63,805 nucleotides of DNA from Chloroflexota bacterium. GTDB lineage: Bacteria > Chloroflexota > Dehalococcoidia > UBA2247 > RBG-13-53-26. The notes beneath the pieces were generated by a model. The model was not told where the DNA came from and made no database searches. It saw nothing but the letters and a program-made list of their open reading frames with translations. A program made the translations under genes and the position numbers. Below are positions 1-10,700 of the stretch, piece by piece (the stretch's first letter is position 1; the number at the start of each line of letters is the position of its first letter). The stretch spans positions 1-63,805 of the forward strand of contig PUNJ01000055.1 in assembly GCA_003551705.1 (NCBI GenBank). Reading direction: 5' to 3'.

Positions 1-1487
1 TGCTTGCCGGGATTCTTCTTCTGTTCTGGAAGACCGATCCTGCTGCTCTTATGGCGGCTGGGGTCCCTGAAGCCACAGCACACCTGGCTCACAGTCTGAA
101 CCTCAGTGCACTGTTTGAGGCGGCTCCAGCACTGGCGGGTATGGCCATGTTGGGGACCACGGTGGTCACATGGACCGCTTTGGGTATCTTCGCCGGGGCG
201 GTTGGTAAATCGGCCCAATTCCCGCTCCATGTCTGGTTGCCGGATGCCATGGAAGGCCCCACTCCGGTGAGCGCCTTGATCCACTCGTCGACAATGGTGA
301 CTGCGGGAGTCTTTCTGGTGGCACGCACTTTCCCGCTGTTTGTGGAGTCATCTGCGACCCTCATGGTGGTTGCGGCGATCGGTGCCTTCACTGCGATCTT
401 TGCCGCCTCGATGGCATTGGTCGCAAATGATATCAAGAGGGTTCTCGCCTACTGTACTGTAAGCCAGTTGGGCTACATGATGCTTGGTCTTGGCGCAGTG
501 GGTTTATACTACTTCCCCAATGGCATAGAGGGAAATCCGATAGCAGTTGTCAAGGCAGCTGCCTTCATCGGTCTTTTTCACCTGTTCACGCATGCCTTTG
601 CCAAGGCATTGCTATTCCTTGCTTCAGGCAGCGTCAACCATGCTACTGGTACGTTCGATATGAGGGAGATGGGCGGGCTGCGGAAGCATATGCCATGGAC
701 TTATCTCGTGTATTTGATCGGTACCATCAGCATGGCCGGCATCTGGCCGCTGGCACTGTTCTGGAGCAAAGATGAGATCCTGATCTATGCTGAAAGGCTG
801 GAAGGTGGTCTGCTTCTCCTCTTTATCATGGCGATGATAACGGTGTTCATGACTGCCTTCTATATGTTCCGGACCGTTTGGATGACCTTCCACGGCAAGT
901 ATCGCGGCAAGAAGAAAGCCCACGGTCATGGTGGACATGGCGGACTGCACGAGTCGCCTGCCGTGATGCTGGTGCCCATGTTCATTCTTACGGCGCTGGC
1001 TATAGGGTCAGGTTGGTTGAACCTGAATAGCTGGTTCGCCAATTTCATGGGATTTCCGATGGACTTGAAATGGGCGGACTTCATCATGATCTTCTTCCAG
1101 CACGGATGGCTGCCGGGCGTGTCCTTCCTAGTGGCGCTGGCTGGTGTGGGACTGTCCTATGCCATGTATATTAGGAAGCAACCCAGCGGAGAATCCGTTG
1201 GCCGTTTGTTCCCATTGCCGTACAAGGTCTTCTCCCGGAAGTATTGGATGGACGAGTTGTATGAGCAGGTATTCGTGGTCAGGGTCTTGATGAATGGTGT
1301 GTTCCGCGTGGCCCAGTTGGTGGACACCTACGTCATCGACGGCCTGGTAAACGGAGTAGCCGGAGCCACGGTTGCCGGCGGCAGGGCCCTGCGGGAAGCA
1401 CAGACCGGTCGGCTGCAGACCTATGGGCTGTTCATGGTGAGCGGTCTGGTCGTAATATTCGTGCTGGTCTATTTCCTGGTGAGATAA
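1..1487 (+). CDS. nuoL: NADH-quinone oxidoreductase subunit L, 5' partial
   Basis: Proton-pumping antiporter-like membrane subunit of respiratory complex I. The frame is open from base 3 and runs off the left edge, so the start and roughly the first 130-150 residues are missing compared with the usual 610-650. The visible part carries the family signature [15 protein letters not shown] followed by [16 protein letters not shown], the WSKDEIL loop, about ten hydrophobic segments and a His-rich cytoplasmic loop (HGHGGHGG). It ends with the long amphipathic region and the last membrane helix typical of NuoL. nuoM follows after 56 bases, so it belongs to a nuo operon whose earlier genes lie outside the window. 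Identification is firm; the true start is not visible. Confidence 0.96.
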   Translation, partial: LAGILLLFWKTDPAALMAAGVPEATAHLAHSLNLSALFEAAPALAGMAMLGTTVVTWTALGIFAGAVGKSAQFPLHVWLPDAMEGPTPVSALIHSSTMVTAGVFLVARTFPLFVESSATLMVVAAIGAFTAIFAASMALVANDIKRVLAYCTVSQLGYMMLGLGAVGLYYFPNGIEGNPIAVVKAAAFIGLFHLFTHAFAKALLFLASGSVNHATGTFDMREMGGLRKHMPWTYLVYLIGTISMAGIWPLALFWSKDEILIYAERLEGGLLLLFIMAMITVFMTAFYMFRTVWMTFHGKYRGKKKAHGHGGHGGLHESPAVMLVPMFILTALAIGSGWLNLNSWFANFMGFPMDLKWADFIMIFFQHGWLPGVSFLVALAGVGLSYAMYIRKQPSGESVGRLFPLPYKVFSRKYWMDELYEQVFVVRVLMNGVFRVAQLVDTYVIDGLVNGVAGATVAGGRALREAQTGRLQTYGLFMVSGLVVIFVLVYFLVR

Positions 1488-1543
1488 GGGGGTATGGGTT
1501 GATGGAAGCGGTACACAACGAATACGGTATGAGGAGTTAAGGT

Positions 1544-3049
1544 TTGGAGTACGCAAGCTTTCCACTTCTGTCTCTGATAATATTTATACCCGCCCTGGGG
1601 GCGCTGTTAATTGGCTTCGTACCTGGTCTTACTGCAGGTCTCATCAAGCGATTGGCTGCAGGTTTTGCCTTTGTGTCCTTAGCCCTCTCCATAGCACTGT
1701 TTGCGATGTTCGATCTGAACAGCGCCAGCCAGTTCCAATTCGTCGAACAGCGCGATTGGATACCTCAGATCGGGGTGCAGTATCTGCTGGCTGTGGATGG
1801 TCTCAGTTTGCCGATGGTGCTCCTGACGACGTTCCTCGGATTCCTCGCGGTGTTCGTATCCTGGAAGATTGACCACCGGGTCCGAGAATATTTTGCCTAC
1901 CTGCTGTTGCTTCAGGCCAGCATACTGGGCGTCTTCATGGCGCAGGACCTCCTGCTCTTCCTCCTCTTCTGGGAAATCGAAATCATTCCGATGTACTTCC
2001 TGATCTCCATCTGGGGACATGGCAGGAAGGACTACTCGGCGATGAAGTACGTAATCTATACCATTTTCGGCGGCGCCATGCTGCTGGCAGGCATACTGTT
2101 CCTGTACTTCAAAGCCGGCCCCGTAATGCCTGTTGGCGAGAGCGCCTTCAACATGATAGCTCTACGTGATGTCGGTCAGGCGGGCATAGTTACGGCTCTG
2201 CCGCTTGCAGCCTTTGCACTACTGCTGCTGGGTTTCGCTGTGAAGCTACCTGTTGTGCCCCTGCATACATGGCTGCCCGATGCACATACCGACGCTCCCA
2301 CCGCTGTCAGTGTGATGCTGGCCGGGTCCCTGTTGAAGATGGGCGGGTATGGCATGATAAGGATCGCCACCATTTTCCCTGATGAAGCGAGGTCGGTTGC
2401 ACCGATTGTGCTGGTTTTTGCTGTGATAGGTGTCATATATGGAGCGGCTCTTACGTTGCGCCAGACGGACCTGAAGAGGTTAATAGCCTACAGCAGTGTG
2501 AGCCACATGGGCTACGTGCTGCTGGGAATCTTCGCTCTCTCGTCAATGAGCGTCGCGGGAGCAACGCTGCAGATGTTTGCACACGGCGTCATCAGTGGAC
2601 TTCTCTTCGCCATGTGCGGTCTCGTATATGACAAGGTGCACACGCGGCACATACCTGACCTTGGTGGCCTTGTCCGCTACATGCCGGTGATAGTGGTCGT
2701 CTTTGTTGTCGCTGGGCTGGCTTCGCTGGGTCTGCCCGGTACGGCTGGGTTCGCAGCCGAGTTCATTACATTCCTGGGGGCTTTCGGCACCAGCACCATA
2801 CCAGGTATAAGGTGGTACACGCTGATTGGTCTCATCGGGGTGGTTGTGACGGCTGGGTACATACTGTGGATGGTCGAGCGGGCATTCTTCAGGGAACCTA
2901 AACCTCAATATGAGCATGCCAAGGATGCTGACTGGATCGAGCGTGTGGCGCCCTTCGCGCTGGTAGCCGTTATCATGGTGGTCGGGATATATCCAAGAAT
3001 ACTGACGGATGTCATCAGGTTCACGACAGAGAACCTGTTCGTTGAGTAG
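1544..3049 (+). CDS. nuoM: NADH-quinone oxidoreductase subunit M
   Basis: Antiporter-like membrane subunit of complex I, 501 residues, normal family length. The conserved glutamate in LLLFWEIEIIP, the HTWLPDAHTDAPTAVS block and the LKRLIAYSSVSHMGYV block are all present, with about 14 hydrophobic stretches. The start is a TTG at 1544 with GAGGAG seven bases upstream (1531-1536); no ATG or GTG fits better. It lies between nuoL and a NUDIX gene in the same operon. Confidence 0.96.
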   Translation: MEYASFPLLSLIIFIPALGALLIGFVPGLTAGLIKRLAAGFAFVSLALSIALFAMFDLNSASQFQFVEQRDWIPQIGVQYLLAVDGLSLPMVLLTTFLGFLAVFVSWKIDHRVREYFAYLLLLQASILGVFMAQDLLLFLLFWEIEIIPMYFLISIWGHGRKDYSAMKYVIYTIFGGAMLLAGILFLYFKAGPVMPVGESAFNMIALRDVGQAGIVTALPLAAFALLLLGFAVKLPVVPLHTWLPDAHTDAPTAVSVMLAGSLLKMGGYGMIRIATIFPDEARSVAPIVLVFAVIGVIYGAALTLRQTDLKRLIAYSSVSHMGYVLLGIFALSSMSVAGATLQMFAHGVISGLLFAMCGLVYDKVHTRHIPDLGGLVRYMPVIVVVFVVAGLASLGLPGTAGFAAEFITFLGAFGTSTIPGIRWYTLIGLIGVVVTAGYILWMVERAFFREPKPQYEHAKDADWIERVAPFALVAVIMVVGIYPRILTDVIRFTTENLFVE

Positions 3050-3058
3050 GTCGGGTGT

Positions 3059-3511
3059 GTGGAGAACAGCGGTCAGGCTGGGATAATGGTGGCGGTGGGA
3101 GCTGTAATAGAGGACGAGAGTGGCAGGGTACTGTTGGTGAAGCACGTGAAAGAGAAAGGTGGTTACTGGGCGGGAAAGTGGATCTGCCCAGGGGGGAAAT
3201 TGGAACTGGGTGAGACGATAGAGCAGGGAATTATGAGAGAGATACGGGAAGAGACGAATCTGGAAATAAGACTAACCGGGGCCATACAGCCCTTCGACAG
3301 AGTTGTGAAAGAGGGAGAATTGACCATTCTGCACGTGATTTATGTTAACTACTGTGCCGAAATGGTTGGGGGTGAACTCAAGCCTGGCAGTGACGTTGGC
3401 GAGGCAGTCTGGATGAGTAAGGAAGCTATTCCAGGCGTCGTGGACGAATTGCATGAGGATACGGCCAGACTGCTCAAACTAGCAAATATAATCTCGGTAG
3501 GTGGGAATTGA
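3059..3511 (+). CDS. NUDIX hydrolase inserted between nuoM and nuoN
   Basis: Small NUDIX (MutT-like) hydrolase of 150 residues that should cleave a nucleoside-diphosphate-linked substrate. The NUDIX box is visible as GKLELGETIEQ followed by REIREETNL; the glycine near the end of the consensus (REUxEExGU) is Asn here, while the metal-binding Glu residues are kept. It starts at GTG 3059, nine bases after the nuoM stop; ATG 3086 would give a slightly shorter protein. Its stop overlaps the TTG start of nuoN by four bases (TTGA), so translation of nuoN is probably coupled to it. The position suggests nucleotide or NADH housekeeping next to complex I, but the substrate cannot be read from the sequence. 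Confidence 0.85.
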   Translation: MENSGQAGIMVAVGAVIEDESGRVLLVKHVKEKGGYWAGKWICPGGKLELGETIEQGIMREIREETNLEIRLTGAIQPFDRVVKEGELTILHVIYVNYCAEMVGGELKPGSDVGEAVWMSKEAIPGVVDELHEDTARLLKLANIISVGGN

Positions 3512-4998
3512 GTTATTATTTGATTGCACCTCAGATAACCGTCGCTGGCTTTGCCGTGGCAGTAATAATGCTTGATCTTTTTGTGAAGCAGAAACGTCTA
3601 CTGCCTATTGTGAGTGTCGTTGGTCTGCTTGGCGGTTTAGGCGCAAGTATAGCTCTGTGGGGCCAGACCGAGACAGGCTTTACCAACGTCTTGTCTGTTG
3701 ACAGGCTTGCTATTTTCTTCAGTGTCATATTCTGCGGTGCCGCGGCGCTTGTAGTGCTTGCATCACGTGATTATGTGCGAAACAACTTCTCCCGGTTTGA
3801 GGGCGAGTATTACGCGCTGATCATGTTGTCCGTGGTGGGCATGATGTTCCTGGCTGCGGCCCGGGACCTGATCGCGATCTACGTTTCTCTGGAGCTTGTT
3901 GGAATATCGCTTTATATCCTGGCTGCTTTCGGCAGGGACGGGAAGTCCAGCGAGGCGGGACTCAAGTATTTGCTGCTGGGTGGTGTTGCTTCTGCAGTGC
4001 TTATCTATGGCATGGCGGTGGTCTTCGGTATCACGGGGCAGACTAGTCTAGCTGGTATCTATCAGGCCGTCGCAGCAGCGGGACTCGGGCTGGATAATGG
4101 TATGCTCTTGCTGGGTGTTGTATTCATCATTGCAGGTTTCGGCTTCAAGATAGCCAGCATTCCTTTCCAGATGTGGGTGCCTGATGTATATGAGGGTGCT
4201 CCGACGACGGTCACCGCATTTCTCTCCGTGGCCAGCAAAGCTGCCGGCTTTGTGGTACTGATCAGGATATTTCTTGAAGCATTCGGTCAGGACTTGGCCA
4301 TTGTTTCCGGATGGGCAATGATCTTCGCCGTGCTGGCCGTGCTTTCAATGACTATTGGGAATGTGGCAGCCATTGTGCAGACCAATATCAAACGAATGCT
4401 GGGATATAGCTCCATCGCCCAGGCCGGCTACCTGATGGTTGGTCTGGCTGCAGTCAGCAAGACCATAGGTGCCGGAGTAACGGATCCCGAGGTACTCTTT
4501 GGTCCTACCGGCCTGCTGTTCTACATCGGCTGTTACGGCTTCGCCAACCTTGGTGTATTCATTGCGGTGATAGCCATCAGCAACAAGATCAAGAGTGATT
4601 CCATAGCCGACTACGCTGGTATTGGTCACCGGGCTCCCGTGATCGCTCTTGCAATGTCAATCTGCCTTGTTTCGCTTATCGGTCTGCCGCCGGCAGCCGG
4701 TTTTCTGGCGAAGTTTTACCTGTTCAACACAGCGGTGCATCACGGTCTAACCTGGCTTGTTGTGATAGCGGTGCTGAATACTGCGATCTCGGCATACTAC
4801 TACTTCCGTGTGGTAAAGGTTGCGTGGTTCGGCACCTCGACGTCACAAGAGGCTGTGCCATCCGGTTGGGGACTACGCTTTGCCTTGGGCATATCGGTGG
4901 CGGGTGTGTTGGTCCTCTTCTTTTACCCATCCGGCGTGCTCGATATCGCCAGGAGTGCTGCTGAAGCCGTGTCCGGCATAGCGTTGTCTGCTCCTTAA
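3508..4998 (+). CDS. nuoN: NADH-quinone oxidoreductase subunit N
   Basis: Third antiporter-like subunit of complex I, 496 residues. It shows the family blocks FKIASIPFQMWVPDVYEGAP and IKRMLGYSSIAQAGYLMVG, about 14 hydrophobic segments and the C-terminal loop-helix typical of NuoN. The start is TTG 3508, overlapping the stop of the NUDIX gene by four bases. It is the last gene of the nuo operon; an intrinsic terminator follows at 5024-5054. Confidence 0.95.
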   Translation: MSYYLIAPQITVAGFAVAVIMLDLFVKQKRLLPIVSVVGLLGGLGASIALWGQTETGFTNVLSVDRLAIFFSVIFCGAAALVVLASRDYVRNNFSRFEGEYYALIMLSVVGMMFLAAARDLIAIYVSLELVGISLYILAAFGRDGKSSEAGLKYLLLGGVASAVLIYGMAVVFGITGQTSLAGIYQAVAAAGLGLDNGMLLLGVVFIIAGFGFKIASIPFQMWVPDVYEGAPTTVTAFLSVASKAAGFVVLIRIFLEAFGQDLAIVSGWAMIFAVLAVLSMTIGNVAAIVQTNIKRMLGYSSIAQAGYLMVGLAAVSKTIGAGVTDPEVLFGPTGLLFYIGCYGFANLGVFIAVIAISNKIKSDSIADYAGIGHRAPVIALAMSICLVSLIGLPPAAGFLAKFYLFNTAVHHGLTWLVVIAVLNTAISAYYYFRVVKVAWFGTSTSQEAVPSGWGLRFALGISVAGVLVLFFYPSGVLDIARSAAEAVSGIALSAP

Positions 4999-5023
4999 CG
5001 CTCGCAGTAAATAGTTCTGAATT

Positions 5024-5054
5024 CAAGGGCTGGTACGTTGAGTACCCGCCCTTG
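5024..5054 (+). terminator. Intrinsic terminator of the nuo operon
   Basis: Near-perfect hairpin: CAAGGGC-T-GGTAC, loop GTTGA, GTACC-C-GCCCTTG with one T/C mismatch, directly followed by TTTAT. It sits 25 bases after the nuoN stop. Confidence 0.8.
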
Positions 5055-5078
5055 TTTATCTGCATCGATTTGCGGAAA

Positions 5079-5087
5079 TGGTATAAT
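5079..5087 (+). promoter_or_regulatory. Extended -10 promoter of htrA
   Basis: TGG-TATAAT gives a consensus extended -10 (TG at 5079-5080, TATAAT at 5082-5087). The -35 at normal spacing is poor. The expected start of transcription near 5094 gives a very short leader with GAGGGG before the ATG at 5111. Confidence 0.6.
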
Positions 5088-5110
5088 TCGTTCATTGAGG
5101 GGTGGATGTC

Positions 5111-6202
5111 ATGCGGATATTGAAGTACGTACTTTTGACCATGATTGTGGTGGCGCTCATAAGCACTGGGGGCTGCGGACTGTTCGATCGCACCGCCCCG
5201 AATGCGGTTAGCGGCCCCATAGACCGTGAGTGGATACCGGTTTATATCGACCAGCAGGTAGGGCAGCTTCTGAGTACGGAGGAGCTTGTAAACAGGCTGG
5301 CTCCAACCGTGGTATCGATAGTCACTGAGAGAACGGGACGTGACTTCTTCTTCCAGCCTGTACCGGAACGGGGGGCGGGCACCGGCGTTATCATTGATGA
5401 GGCGGGCTATATCGTCACCAACAGTCATGTAATCGAGGGTGCTCATACCATTACCGTGACCTTGAGCGACGGGAGAACCTTCGAAGCCGTGAACTGGGCA
5501 ATGGACCCATGGTCGGACCTGGCGGTGTTGTCTATCGATGCACCGAACGATCTGGAGGTTGCCCGTTTTCTGGACAATTCGCTTGGACAGTTGAGCCGTC
5601 TTGAGTCGGTGGTGGCAGTGGGCAATGCTCTGGCTTTGCCTGGTGGACCCACCTGGACGCGCGGCGTTGTGAGCAATCTTGGCCGCTCGATACGGTTGAC
5701 GGATAACATCGTGCTCAATGATCTGATCCAGACTGACGCGGCAATCAATCCCGGCAATAGCGGCGGGCCGCTGGTCAACGAGGCTGGTCAGGTAGTGGGC
5801 ATCAATACAGCTATCGCTGCCAATGCTCAGGGCATCGGTTTTGCCATTAGCACGGATACCGTTATTCCGGTGGTGTATCATCTCATCCGGGAGGCCCAGG
5901 TACCCTCTGCATGGATGGGCGTGATGGTAGTCACTGTCACACCTAGCATCAGGGAGCAACATGACCTGCATGCTGAAGCAGGCGCACTTATTATGGAGGT
6001 GGTGGAAAATGGACCGGCTGACAGAGCCGGGCTGAGATCGGGGGACGTTGTAGTGCGGCTTGGTGGAGAGGACATAGAAGACTCAGGCGACTTGGTGAGA
6101 GCTATCAGGGCACACGATGCAGGGGATGTGGTTGAGGTCGATTTCTGGCGCGGGGAAGAACTTATGACGGCGCAGATCACCCTGGTCCAGAGGCCAGAGT
6201 AA
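5111..6202 (+). CDS. HtrA/DegP-type serine protease with PDZ domain
   Basis: Envelope-anchored trypsin-like quality-control protease, 363 residues from ATG 5111. GAGGGG at 5097-5102 supports this start over GTG 5102. An N-terminal hydrophobic segment ends at Cys22 (STGGC), possibly a lipoprotein site, though the lipobox is not canonical. The catalytic triad is visible: His106 (TNSHV), Asp136 (SDLAVL) and Ser217 (NPGNSGGP). One PDZ domain occupies about the last 95 residues. It is monocistronic, between the nuo terminator and an acyl-CoA synthetase gene. Class is certain; whether it is DegP-, DegQ- or DegS-like is not. Confidence 0.93.
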   Translation: MRILKYVLLTMIVVALISTGGCGLFDRTAPNAVSGPIDREWIPVYIDQQVGQLLSTEELVNRLAPTVVSIVTERTGRDFFFQPVPERGAGTGVIIDEAGYIVTNSHVIEGAHTITVTLSDGRTFEAVNWAMDPWSDLAVLSIDAPNDLEVARFLDNSLGQLSRLESVVAVGNALALPGGPTWTRGVVSNLGRSIRLTDNIVLNDLIQTDAAINPGNSGGPLVNEAGQVVGINTAIAANAQGIGFAISTDTVIPVVYHLIREAQVPSAWMGVMVVTVTPSIREQHDLHAEAGALIMEVVENGPADRAGLRSGDVVVRLGGEDIEDSGDLVRAIRAHDAGDVVEVDFWRGEELMTAQITLVQRPE

Positions 6203-6297
6203 CCTGGTAACTGCCGTGGACGTCAAAGCTGGAATGCTTGAGAGTGACTGAGAGAATCTGTCCGCAACAGGGTCCTGATCGGGCACGGCTGGGCCAC

Positions 6298-7701
6298 ATG
6301 AAGCAACTGTTCTACCCGCAGGGCATTGCAGTTGCAGGGGCGTCAAGAGACCCCTCCAAGATCGGCTCGCTTTGGGCGCAGTCCCTGATTTCTGCCGGTT
6401 GCAAGGCTGCGGTTTATGCTATTAATCCCGCGGGTGGTGAGATTGACGGCCGGCCCATTTATTCCAGCTTGCGTCACACACCCGGGCCTGTCGACTTGGT
6501 CATCTCATGCATCCCGCGTGAACAGGTCATGTCGCTGCTGGACGACTGTGCTGCCAAGGGAGTCATCGCGGTGTACTTCTACACCGCCGGCTTCCGAGAG
6601 ACCGGCAAGGATGAATGGGCTGGCTTCGAACATGCCGTTGTTGAGCGGGCGAAGAAGGGCGGCTTTCGCATAATTGGGCCCAATTGCTTCGGAGTCTATT
6701 GTCCGGAGCATGGCATTCCGTACGGTCCTTTTCAGTTGATCACGGCTCATGGTTCCGCGGGCTTGGTTTGCCAGAGCAGCGGGAACATGGGGAAGATACT
6801 GGAATATGGTCTGGAGAACTGGGTGGGGTTCAGCAAAGGTGTAAGCATAGGGAATGCCGCTGATCTTGAGGCGGGGGACTTCCTTGAGTACCTGGCTGCA
6901 GACAGCAAGACACGTACAATAGCCATGTACCTGGAAGGGACCAGGAACCCACGCGGCTTGTTCGATGCGCTGAAGATGGCGGCTTCGAGGAAGCCGGTGA
7001 TCGTTTGGAAAGGCGGTTCCAGTAGTGCGGGTGCCAGGGCAGCTTCATCACACACTGGTGCACTGGGTGCCGAAGCCGGGGTCTGGTCCGGGGCGGTGAA
7101 ACAGGCAGGGGCGCTGGAGGTAGGAAACCTGGAGGAACTATGCGATACGCTGCTGCTCATGGACAAGGTGGGCCCGCTGCCTGGGGGTGCCGGGCTTGGG
7201 GCTGTCTGCGGTGTGACTGACGGTGGCGGGGGCGAGGCTGTATTGATTTCCGACCTTTGCGCTGCAGATGGTATAGATGTGCCTGGGTTAGCGCCGGGAG
7301 CGGAGCGAGAGCTTGATGATCTGGTGGGGAGAGTGGGCAGTGTACTCTGCAATCCGGTCGATCTAAGCCAGAAGCAGCGGTCCGCCGCAGTCCTCGACAG
7401 GGTGCTATGTCTGTTGGCGGAACAAGGGGACATCGACATGGTCATGGTCTACCTGAATGCGGGTGTCATCCTTGAACGGTTTCCCGCGGATGTTATCCAG
7501 TCCATTACACAGGTCTTAGCCGGCTTCCGGCGCAGGAATGGGAAGCCGCTGGTGGTGGTCATGCCACCCGGACGGGCGAAATGCAGGGAGGGAGTGCATG
7601 AGGCTTTGAGCATGCAAGGTGTGCCTGTTTTGCCCGGGATGCAGCGCGCTGCAAGGGCGTTGAGGAATCTGATGGTGTACACGCTCAGGCGCTCAGCCTG
7701 A
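6298..7701 (+). CDS. ADP-forming acyl-CoA synthetase, alpha-subunit type (CoA-binding)
   Basis: NDP-forming acyl-CoA synthetase family protein, alpha type: an N-terminal CoA-binding Rossmann domain (GIAVAGASRDPSKIGS), then two succinyl-CoA-synthetase-like domains. The phosphohistidine site is His252 in ASSHTGALGAEAG. This family interconverts acyl-CoA plus ADP plus phosphate with acid plus CoA plus ATP. The ATP-grasp beta part is absent here and not adjacent, so a partner must be elsewhere. The start at ATG 6298 is chosen because the domain begins at once; an in-frame TTG at 6238 would add 20 unrelated residues. There is no strong ribosome site. The gene converges on ileS. Confidence 0.85.
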   Translation: MKQLFYPQGIAVAGASRDPSKIGSLWAQSLISAGCKAAVYAINPAGGEIDGRPIYSSLRHTPGPVDLVISCIPREQVMSLLDDCAAKGVIAVYFYTAGFRETGKDEWAGFEHAVVERAKKGGFRIIGPNCFGVYCPEHGIPYGPFQLITAHGSAGLVCQSSGNMGKILEYGLENWVGFSKGVSIGNAADLEAGDFLEYLAADSKTRTIAMYLEGTRNPRGLFDALKMAASRKPVIVWKGGSSSAGARAASSHTGALGAEAGVWSGAVKQAGALEVGNLEELCDTLLLMDKVGPLPGGAGLGAVCGVTDGGGGEAVLISDLCAADGIDVPGLAPGAERELDDLVGRVGSVLCNPVDLSQKQRSAAVLDRVLCLLAEQGDIDMVMVYLNAGVILERFPADVIQSITQVLAGFRRRNGKPLVVVMPPGRAKCREGVHEALSMQGVPVLPGMQRAARALRNLMVYTLRRSA

Positions 7702-7739
7702 TTCCATGCCGGCATTCCGTTTCTGCCGAAGGACGGCCT

Positions 7740-10700
7740 TTAGTTTGTCGGAAACCCGTCCAGCTTGCGCACCGCCAGAGTGATCTGATGTCCGTGGATC
7801 TTGCACTTCTCCACATGGGCTGCCTCATGAGGTGTGTCGGGCAGCAACTGGCGGGATAATGTTTCCTGCTTGATGTAACCGGCCAGGTGTTCTATGGCAT
7901 CCTTCAGAGGTGACTCAGCCTGGTAGTAAGTGACGATGTGGTCGGCTATATCGAAGCCCGCGTTTCGACGCATTGTCTGCAGGCGGTGGACAACCTCTCT
8001 GGCCAGGCCTTCCTCGATGAGTTCTTGGGGTATATCTATGCTGACAGCCACGACAATATCGCCGTCGACCACGGAGGAATAACCAGCTCCGTCAAGGAGC
8101 CCGTCATCCTGATCGACGAAGTCCACCTCTTTGACATTCAGTTCTTCCAGCAGCTGGGACGACAGTGCCCGGAGACCTTCTCGCTGGCTCCGGGATGGAG
8201 TTTTTATGATCACCTTGGGGAGCGGCTGCCTAACCTTGATGGAGGCCTTGCTCCTTGCAGCACGGCCCATGCTGGCAACCTTCATTACCAGACGGGTGTG
8301 CTCAGCCAGAGCAGGATCGAGCATTGAGTGGTCAGCCACAGGGAAGTCAGTATGATGAACGCTCTCCGCTGCATCTGGATATGCAGAACGCACCAGGTTC
8401 TGATATATCGCCTCAGCGATGAACGGCATGAAAGGAGCCAGCAGCTTGGAAAGTGTTACCAGGCACTGATAGAGGGTGGAGTAGGCCGACATCTTATCGA
8501 CGTCGCTTTCACTCTTCCAGAAGCGTCTCCGGCTGCGGCGTACATACCAGTTGGAGAGGCGTTCCACAAACTCCTCGATACGCCTGCCGGCATCGGTGGG
8601 GTTGTATGCCTCCAGCTCCAGGTCAACGTCCAAGATAAGCTGGTTCATCTCGGACAGGATCCAGCAATCCAGCTCTGAGGTATACTCCTTGACTGTCCCT
8701 CTATAAGGGTCATAGTTGTCGATATTGGCGTAAAGAACAAAGAAGGCATAGGTGTTCCACAGAGTAGTAGTGAACTTCCTGAGGACTTCGTCAACGTGGG
8801 CAGGGGCGAATCGCTTTGGATTTCCGGGCGGTGTCGAGGTAAACATGTACCACCTGACGGCGTCTGCCCCCTGAGTCGAAATGAGCTTCCATGGATCGAC
8901 CACGTTGCCCTTGGCCTTGCTCATTTTGTCACCCTTGGCATCCAGGATGTGGCCGAGGCAGATGACGTTGCGAAAACAGGGCTGTCCGAACAGCAGGGTG
9001 GAAAGTGCGTGCAGGGTATAGAACCATCCCCTGGTCTGGTCGATGGCTTCACAAATATAATCGGCGGGAAAATGCTGGTCAAAAACGGTCTTGTTTTCAA
9101 AGGGGTAATGGAACTGGGCCACTGGCATGGCCCCCGAGTCAAACCAGGCGTCCAGGACCTCGGGCACGCGCCGCATGGTGCCGCCGCACTTGGAGCACTG
9201 GAAGGTGATATGGTCTACGTAGGGTCTGTGCAGGTCGAGCGGTTCTGCCAGGCCGGCAAGGCCTTGCTTCCCGCTCAACTCTTTAATGCTGCCGACGGGC
9301 TCAAATTGGTCCGGACAGCTCTCGCAACGCCAGACCGGGAGCGGTGTCCCCCAGAACCTTTCCCTGGAGAAGGCCCAGTCGACGTTATTGGCTAGCCAGT
9401 CGCCGAAGCGCCCATGCTTGATATAATCGGGGTACCAGTTGATCTGCCGGTTTCCCGACAGCATCTGGTCCTTGACTGCTGTGGTCCTGATATACCAGGA
9501 GGGCTTGGCGTAGTAGAGCAGCGGGGTGCGGCAACGCCAGCAGAATGGATAGGTGTGGGTGATCTTTTCGCTACGGTGCAGCAATCCTCGGCTGTTCAGG
9601 TCGGCAATGATAAGCGGGTCTGCCGACTTGACGAATTTGCCGGCGAAAGGATAAGTGCCGGTTATTTTCGCTTGCGGGTTAACATATTCCACGACGAAGT
9701 AAAGCTCATTCTCCCGGCCTGCTTCGAAGTCGTCAGGGCCGAAGGAGGGAGCGATATGGACTATTCCCGTCCCGTCATCCATGGTAACGAAGGCCCCGGG
9801 AATAACTGGGTAGTCCTGCGGCGGGTCTGCAGGCAGCAGGTCTTTCTTGGATGGGTCGCTGGGCGACGTTCGGAACCTCTGTGCGGGGATTCCGTAGTTG
9901 CCGGGACTGAACAGGGGCCTGTACCGGCAGCCCACCAGGTCACGCCCGCGCACCGTGCGGATGACTTTATAGTCCTTGTCCATGGCAGCCTGCAGTCTTG
10001 CCTCAGCCAGGATGAGTACTTCCTTCTTGCCTTCCTGGACCTCGTGCTCGAGGACGGCATACAGTGCTTCCGGAGCCACCGCCAGAGCGGTATTGCCCGG
10101 CAGCGTCCAGGGGGTGGTCGTCCAGGCAAGGAAGTATGCGGGAACATCTCCGGGTAGTTCCTGCAGGACACCGTTTCCTTCACAACTGAGCAACTGGAAT
10201 TTCACGAAGACCGAAGGGTCCTCGGTCTCTTCGTAGCCAAGGGCAACCTCATGCGAACTCAGAGAGGTGCCGCAGCGCGGGCAATGGGGGGTTACGCGGT
10301 AACCCTGATAGACATAGCCATCATCCCAGAGTTGTTTGATGATCCACCAGAGGGTCTCCACGTACGTGTTGTTGAAGGTGATGTAGGGATGCTCCATGTC
10401 CAGCCAGAAGCCGATCCGGTCGGTAAGTTCCTGCCATTTCTCCAGGTAGCCCAGAACGCTGGCACGGCACATTGCGTTAAAGCGGTCTATGCCGTATTCC
10501 TCGATCTGTGCCTTGTTTGTGAAGCCGAGTTTCTTTTCTATTTCCAGTTCAACGGGCAGGCCATGGGTATCCCAACCGGCTTTGCGGAAAACCCGGTACC
10601 CCTTCATGGTCTTGTAGCGCGGGATGATGTCCTTGAATACGCGAGACAGGACGTGATGGATGCCAGGATTGCCGTTGACTGTGGGCGGGCCGTCATAGAG

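Noticed and set aside
4724-5971. Long minus-strand open frame (415 codons) across the end of nuoN and htrA
   Set aside because: It lies opposite two clear genes, its product is rich in His, Arg and Gln with no motif, and it would cross the nuo terminator; a shadow of codon bias.
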